IMG/VR virus record: IMGVR_UViG_3300017748_000001
Location: 1 to 64,000 of that record
Source of the DNA: a virus
DNA length: 64,000 nucleotides
Direction: 5' to 3' (one strand)
Every line of letters begins with the position of its first letter. The first letter of the stretch is position 1. The notes below the pieces were generated by a model. The model was not told the origin of the DNA, ran no database searches, and was given only the letters and a program-made list of their open reading frames with translations. This document shows positions 60,757-64,000 of the stretch, one piece after another. The translations under genes were made by a program, and so were the position numbers.

Positions 60757-63753
60757 TTATAACCTTATATCTCTACTTATTCCAAGTCTATCTATGAATG
60801 GCCCAATGAATTGATCAGTAGTTGCGATTCTAAATGGCCGCAGTTTATAAAATGTCATCGTTCCGTCTCGGAGTTGTATAATCCCCTTTGTCTCAAAGTC
60901 ATCATTTACCTCATCCGGATCCTGGCCATCGTCTGCGTTGTCTAAAGGAGTCTCTGATTCACCAGAACCATCACTAATATTTCCCGCATCAGTTTCAGTT
61001 TCGTCTGCCTCATCTGTTATTTCGCTTACTTCATCTTCAGCGTCATCAGAAGAATCCCCTATGTTTGTTGGATCATCTTCGACTACATCTGTAGAATCTC
61101 CTATGATAGATGGATCCTCTTCGAAATCATCAGTAGAATCGCCGATCTGAGATGGCGTCTCTTCAACAACATCAGACGAGTCTCCAGTGTCTGTTGGTTG
61201 TTCTGTTCCAATATCAGAGGAATCTCCGGTGTCTATTGGTTGTTCTGTTCCAACATCAGCAGAATCGCCAGTATCGCTCGGATCTACTTCGCCAAGATCG
61301 GCAGAGTCTCCTGTATCTTGCGGATCTACTTCTCCAACATCAGCCGAGTCTCCAGTATCTTGAGGATCTACCTCACCAACATCAGCAGAATCCCCAGTAT
61401 CTTGAGGATCTACCTCACCAACATCAGCAGAATCCCCAGTATCTTGAGGATCTACCTCACCAACATCAGCAGAGTCTCCGGTATCGCTTGGATCTACCTC
61501 ACCGACATCTGGAGATATCGCAGTGTCTTCTGTAACTTCTATCGCATCTTCTGGAGATATAGACACATCCGGAGCATCTTCTAATACTTCATCTGCTGGA
61601 TCTGATATATCGGATGCTTCTTCCTCTGCCTCATCAGAAGATAGCCCGACATCCGATATCGGATCCACTGCGTTATCTGGTGGCGCAACAGTGTCAGAGG
61701 ATTCTTCTAAACTTTCATCAGAAGATACGCCAACATCAGTTATTGGATCAACCGCACTATCTGGCGGTGCAACAGTATCTTCTATTTCCTGTTCTGCAAC
61801 TTCTATTTCTGGAGAAACTTCTCCCAGTTCGTCTTCTGCTAGTTGAGTTGATTGTGAAGAATCTTCTGTAGTATCTTCGCCCTCAATTGTTGTGGTTGAT
61901 TCGTCATCTATAATGGTTTCATATTCTAAAACATCAGAAGTTCCTTCTTCTGAAGTGTCTTCTCCAGTGACTGCCGAATCTGTTTCGTCAGATCTTTCTT
62001 CTTCTCCAGTAACTGTAGAAGTTGATTCATCATCTACTGTGGCCTGACCCAACACTGTATCATCAGTCGCGAACAGTCTTAGAATATTATCTACAAATTC
62101 ATTCTCTTCAGTAGACACAAAATTCAATAAATCTTGTATCTCTAAAGTGCCTTCTGTAAAGTCAAGATCTCTTAATTCTGCGACCACATCATCAAATGAC
62201 GATCCTATTATAAAGCTTTCAAAGTTGTTCTCTAGTTCTGATATGAGAGTTTGATCTAGAAGTTGAACTCTATCAGTATCCTCTATTAAATTCTGAACAT
62301 TTTCTAGGAATGTTTCCACAAAACTTACAATATTAAGATTGACCAGAGTATCTAATAGAGTTGTTTCCGCAAGATCATACTGGAATTCTGATTGCTTTTC
62401 TAATTCTTCGATTAGGGTTTTCGCAAAGACATCATCAACATCTGTTATCTCTGTTCTTCTTATGGTTTCTAGATCAAATGATTCTTGTTCTTCGCCAAAT
62501 AATCTCTGAAGGGCATCAACTAATAATTCTTCTTCTGCTGTTACTAGAGTTTTAATTAATGCCTGTTCGACAAATTCCGTGACCAATTGAGTCAATACTT
62601 CTACTATTTCTGCTTCTTCGCCTAACAATCTATTAAATAAATCATCGACAGTTTGCAATCCGACAGATCGTATCGTAGATAAGGATAATGATTCTGGAGC
62701 AGTTATAGGTTGGAATGATTGTAACGATTGATCTACAATATCAATTAGTTCGTCAATTGGTTGAGGATCTTGTACATCAATGATCTCGCTCAATTCTTGA
62801 AGAACATTATCACTTATCTCTGTAGATTCTAAGAAATCCGCAAAGGCCTGTTGCGATAGATCCGGATCGTCTGAACTTTCTCCAAGTTGTTGTTGGATTG
62901 ATTGTAATAATTCTTTCGTTTCTATTAGTGTTTGTTCTCTTCCTTCCAGAGTTTCTGATACTTCTGTTGTTTCTGGGGCCTCTGTAGTTTCTGTTATCTC
63001 AGAAAACAACTCATTCAATCTAGTGGTGAATGATTCCTTTAATTGTTCAGAAGTATTCTCTACATCAGTTAATAAAGTTTCTTCGGAGTCTGAAGTGAAT
63101 TGTTGGAGTAGTGTATCGTCATTTAAAATATCTTCTACAATATTTCTAGAAGTGTCATTTATTATTTCTCGGAAACTATCGAATATTTGACCTATCGAAC
63201 TTAAATCTATTTCGCCCGAAGTATCAGTATCTACAAATCCAGCTTTCTGTAAAACTTCTAATATTAGATCTGGTTCTATTTGATTTATCGGAGAAGTCGC
63301 GGAACCTCTATTTGCAGAAATCGCGTCGGATAAACTAGAGGCAACAATAGAAGTAAGAATTTCTGATATTCTTGTATTTTCGTCGTTAGATTGACTAGAG
63401 AATTTCGCTGGTTCATTTGCGAGAGGATCATTTATCTCGACACTCCAAGAAAAAGTGTCTGCGACTTCGTAAATAAATCCAGATACTCTTTCAAGAACTT
63501 GAACTTCGTATGCGACAGGCTGATTTATTACTTGATGATTGACTTCTAATCTTAGTCTATCACCATTCTGAACTGATACTACATTTCCCCAGAAAATGTC
63601 ATCCACATACATGAACGCACTTAAGGATACGAGTACAATAATATCATCTAATCCAGAGATGACAATTTCATTTGAACCAACTGATTGTGGTTGAGCATTT
63701 AGTTGGGTTTCAACATAATCCTCAAATAAAAATATTGTTTTATAATCTGGCAT
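60757..63753 (-). CDS. 998-aa acidic structural protein with 14-residue tandem repeats
   Basis: Not recognised. Four parts are visible: a beta-rich N-terminal domain (1-115); a long helical, Glu/Leu/Gln-rich region (about 115-560) with repeated L-L-x-x-L-x-E-x heptad-like units; a very acidic low-complexity region (about 560-930) with eleven clear 14-aa repeats such as D-V-G-E-V-D-P-Q-D-T-G-D-S-A; and a conserved-looking C-terminal end (FETKGIIQLRDGTMTFYKLR). The ends look structured and the middle flexible, as in a tether. It probably belongs to the baseplate/tail region with its neighbours. Confidence 0.65.
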   Translation of the reverse strand: MPDYKTIFLFEDYVETQLNAQPQSVGSNEIVISGLDDIIVLVSLSAFMYVDDIFWGNVVSVQNGDRLRLEVNHQVINQPVAYEVQVLERVSGFIYEVADTFSWSVEINDPLANEPAKFSSQSNDENTRISEILTSIVASSLSDAISANRGSATSPINQIEPDLILEVLQKAGFVDTDTSGEIDLSSIGQIFDSFREIINDTSRNIVEDILNDDTLLQQFTSDSEETLLTDVENTSEQLKESFTTRLNELFSEITETTEAPETTEVSETLEGREQTLIETKELLQSIQQQLGESSDDPDLSQQAFADFLESTEISDNVLQELSEIIDVQDPQPIDELIDIVDQSLQSFQPITAPESLSLSTIRSVGLQTVDDLFNRLLGEEAEIVEVLTQLVTEFVEQALIKTLVTAEEELLVDALQRLFGEEQESFDLETIRRTEITDVDDVFAKTLIEELEKQSEFQYDLAETTLLDTLVNLNIVSFVETFLENVQNLIEDTDRVQLLDQTLISELENNFESFIIGSSFDDVVAELRDLDFTEGTLEIQDLLNFVSTEENEFVDNILRLFATDDTVLGQATVDDESTSTVTGEEERSDETDSAVTGEDTSEEGTSDVLEYETIIDDESTTTIEGEDTTEDSSQSTQLAEDELGEVSPEIEVAEQEIEDTVAPPDSAVDPITDVGVSSDESLEESSDTVAPPDNAVDPISDVGLSSDEAEEEASDISDPADEVLEDAPDVSISPEDAIEVTEDTAISPDVGEVDPSDTGDSADVGEVDPQDTGDSADVGEVDPQDTGDSADVGEVDPQDTGDSADVGEVDPQDTGDSADLGEVDPSDTGDSADVGTEQPIDTGDSSDIGTEQPTDTGDSSDVVEETPSQIGDSTDDFEEDPSIIGDSTDVVEDDPTNIGDSSDDAEDEVSEITDEADETETDAGNISDGSGESETPLDNADDGQDPDEVNDDFETKGIIQLRDGTMTFYKLRPFRIATTDQFIGPFIDRLGISRDIRL
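61048..61509 (-). repeat. 42-bp tandem repeat array (11 units)
   Basis: Eleven in-frame 42-bp units encode D-V-G-E-V-D-P-Q-D-T-G-D-S-A and variants. Four central units are identical in protein, flanked by more diverged ones, as expected from slippage or unequal recombination. A twelfth, degenerate unit follows at 61006-61047. Confidence 0.9.
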
Positions 63754-63769
63754 TAGGTTCTCTGGATAT

Positions 63770-63796
63770 AAAAAAAGGAGACATAGGCCTCCTTTT
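63770..63796 (-). terminator. Rho-independent terminator after the right-edge gene
   Basis: Stem AAAAGGAG/CTCCTTTT with an 8-nt loop, then a T run on the minus strand (A run 63770-63776). It lies just after the stop of the partial gene at 63819. Confidence 0.75.
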
Positions 63797-63803
63797 ATTT
63801 ATG
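63796..63803 (-). promoter_or_regulatory. Near-consensus late promoter for the 998-aa gene
   Basis: Minus strand CATAAATA, one mismatch from the late box, 42 bp before the ATG at 63753. It touches the terminator stem, the same terminator-promoter packing as at 12256-12292. Confidence 0.45.
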
Positions 63804-63818
63804 ACGATTTATTGAGGT

Positions 63819-64000
63819 CTAAGTCCTAACAACAAAATCCGAATAGATAGGATTGATAGGGCCACCTCTTACTAGAACAAATATTCTCATACCGTTTCCA
63901 TAACTCTGCGTAGATTGCATACCTACATAAGATCTGGATGCAGAACTTGATGAAGTATCTGTTCCGGTGTGCCAAGAATATATGTCTCTGTAGTTAAGAA
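63819..64000 (-). CDS. C-terminal end of a virion structural protein (partial)
   Basis: About 60 codons to the TAG at 63821-63819; the start lies beyond the window. The end Q-S-Y-G-N-G-M-R-I-F-V-L-V-R-G-G resembles the C-terminus of the 1975-aa protein (K-P-F-G-N-G-M-R-V-L-T-M-V-A-G-Y), so the two probably share a terminal domain. A terminator follows directly. Confidence 0.65.
   Translation of the reverse strand, partial: LNYRDIYSWHTGTDTSSSSASRSYVGMQSTQSYGNGMRIFVLVRGGPINPIYSDFVVRT

Noticed and set aside
61048-61509. Regular repeats as a possible CRISPR array
   Set aside because: Units are contiguous 42-bp in-frame coding repeats without unique spacers.
61152-61846. Long plus-strand open frames across the acidic repeats
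   Set aside because: They mirror the repeat structure of the minus-strand gene, have biased low-complexity products (Gln/His/Leu or Ser runs) and no ribosome binding site.
1-64000. tRNA genes, integrase, attachment sites or insertion sequences
   Set aside because: None seen by eye on either strand; the window looks like a purely lytic structural and recombination region.

Overview
The window is about 64 kb of a marine T4-like myovirus genome (tailed phage, contractile tail). Every gene I can support reads leftward (minus strand). The case for a T4-type phage rests on the collinear block gp13-gp14-gp15-gp16-gp17-gp18-gp19-gp20-gp67-gp68-gp21-gp22-gp23, followed by uvsY, uvsW, gp55, gp47 and gp46, and on at least a dozen exact TATAAATA late-promoter boxes placed just upstream of structural genes. 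Gene order and the style of the structural proteins resemble marine cyanophages and pelagiphages. No photosynthesis gene or tRNA lies in the window, so I cannot name the host.

Layout, in transcription order from right to left. At 64000-44402 is a tail/baseplate/fibre region: a partial structural gene, a 998-aa acidic repeat protein, an 891-aa baseplate-like protein, a PAAR spike tip, a PKD-domain protein, a conserved 305-aa virion protein, a 1975-aa giant, and a 1033-aa repeat fibre. At 44296-33382 are two small genes and an array of six related proteins that share a short helical N-terminal module; three of these carry seven-bladed FG-GAP beta-propellers. At 33355-19738 are an unknown protein and the neck, terminase, tail, portal, prohead and capsid genes. 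At 19676-19573 is a probable small late RNA. At 19508-12313 are three more propeller proteins, paralogous one-to-one with those at 33-41 kb. At 12233-5973 are a tail-tube-like protein, recombination genes (uvsY, uvsW, gp47, gp46) and the late sigma factor gp55. At 5973-1533 is an accessory cassette, followed by the start of a metallopeptidase/VWA protein at the left edge.

The most interesting part is the cassette at 1533-5771. It holds a C5-cytosine methyltransferase, a CmoA-like protein (the CmoA family makes carboxy-S-adenosylmethionine), a DUF262 protein and an asparagine-synthetase-like PP-loop ligase without a glutaminase domain. The methyltransferase has Arg in place of the near-invariant motif X Asn. 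From memory, replacing that residue with Lys or Arg in M.MpeI lets the enzyme use carboxy-SAM. I infer a natural pathway that makes 5-carboxymethylcytosine in phage DNA, possibly followed by amidation of the new carboxylate.

A second system is the propeller display set: six proteins carrying nine seven-bladed propellers in total, on conserved anchors, with strongly diverged heads. Transcription signals fit a T4 programme: sigma70-like promoters before gp55, the methyltransferase and the left-edge gene, and gp55-type late promoters before structural genes. One near-perfect sigma70 promoter at 9347-9375 points the opposite way, into antisense.
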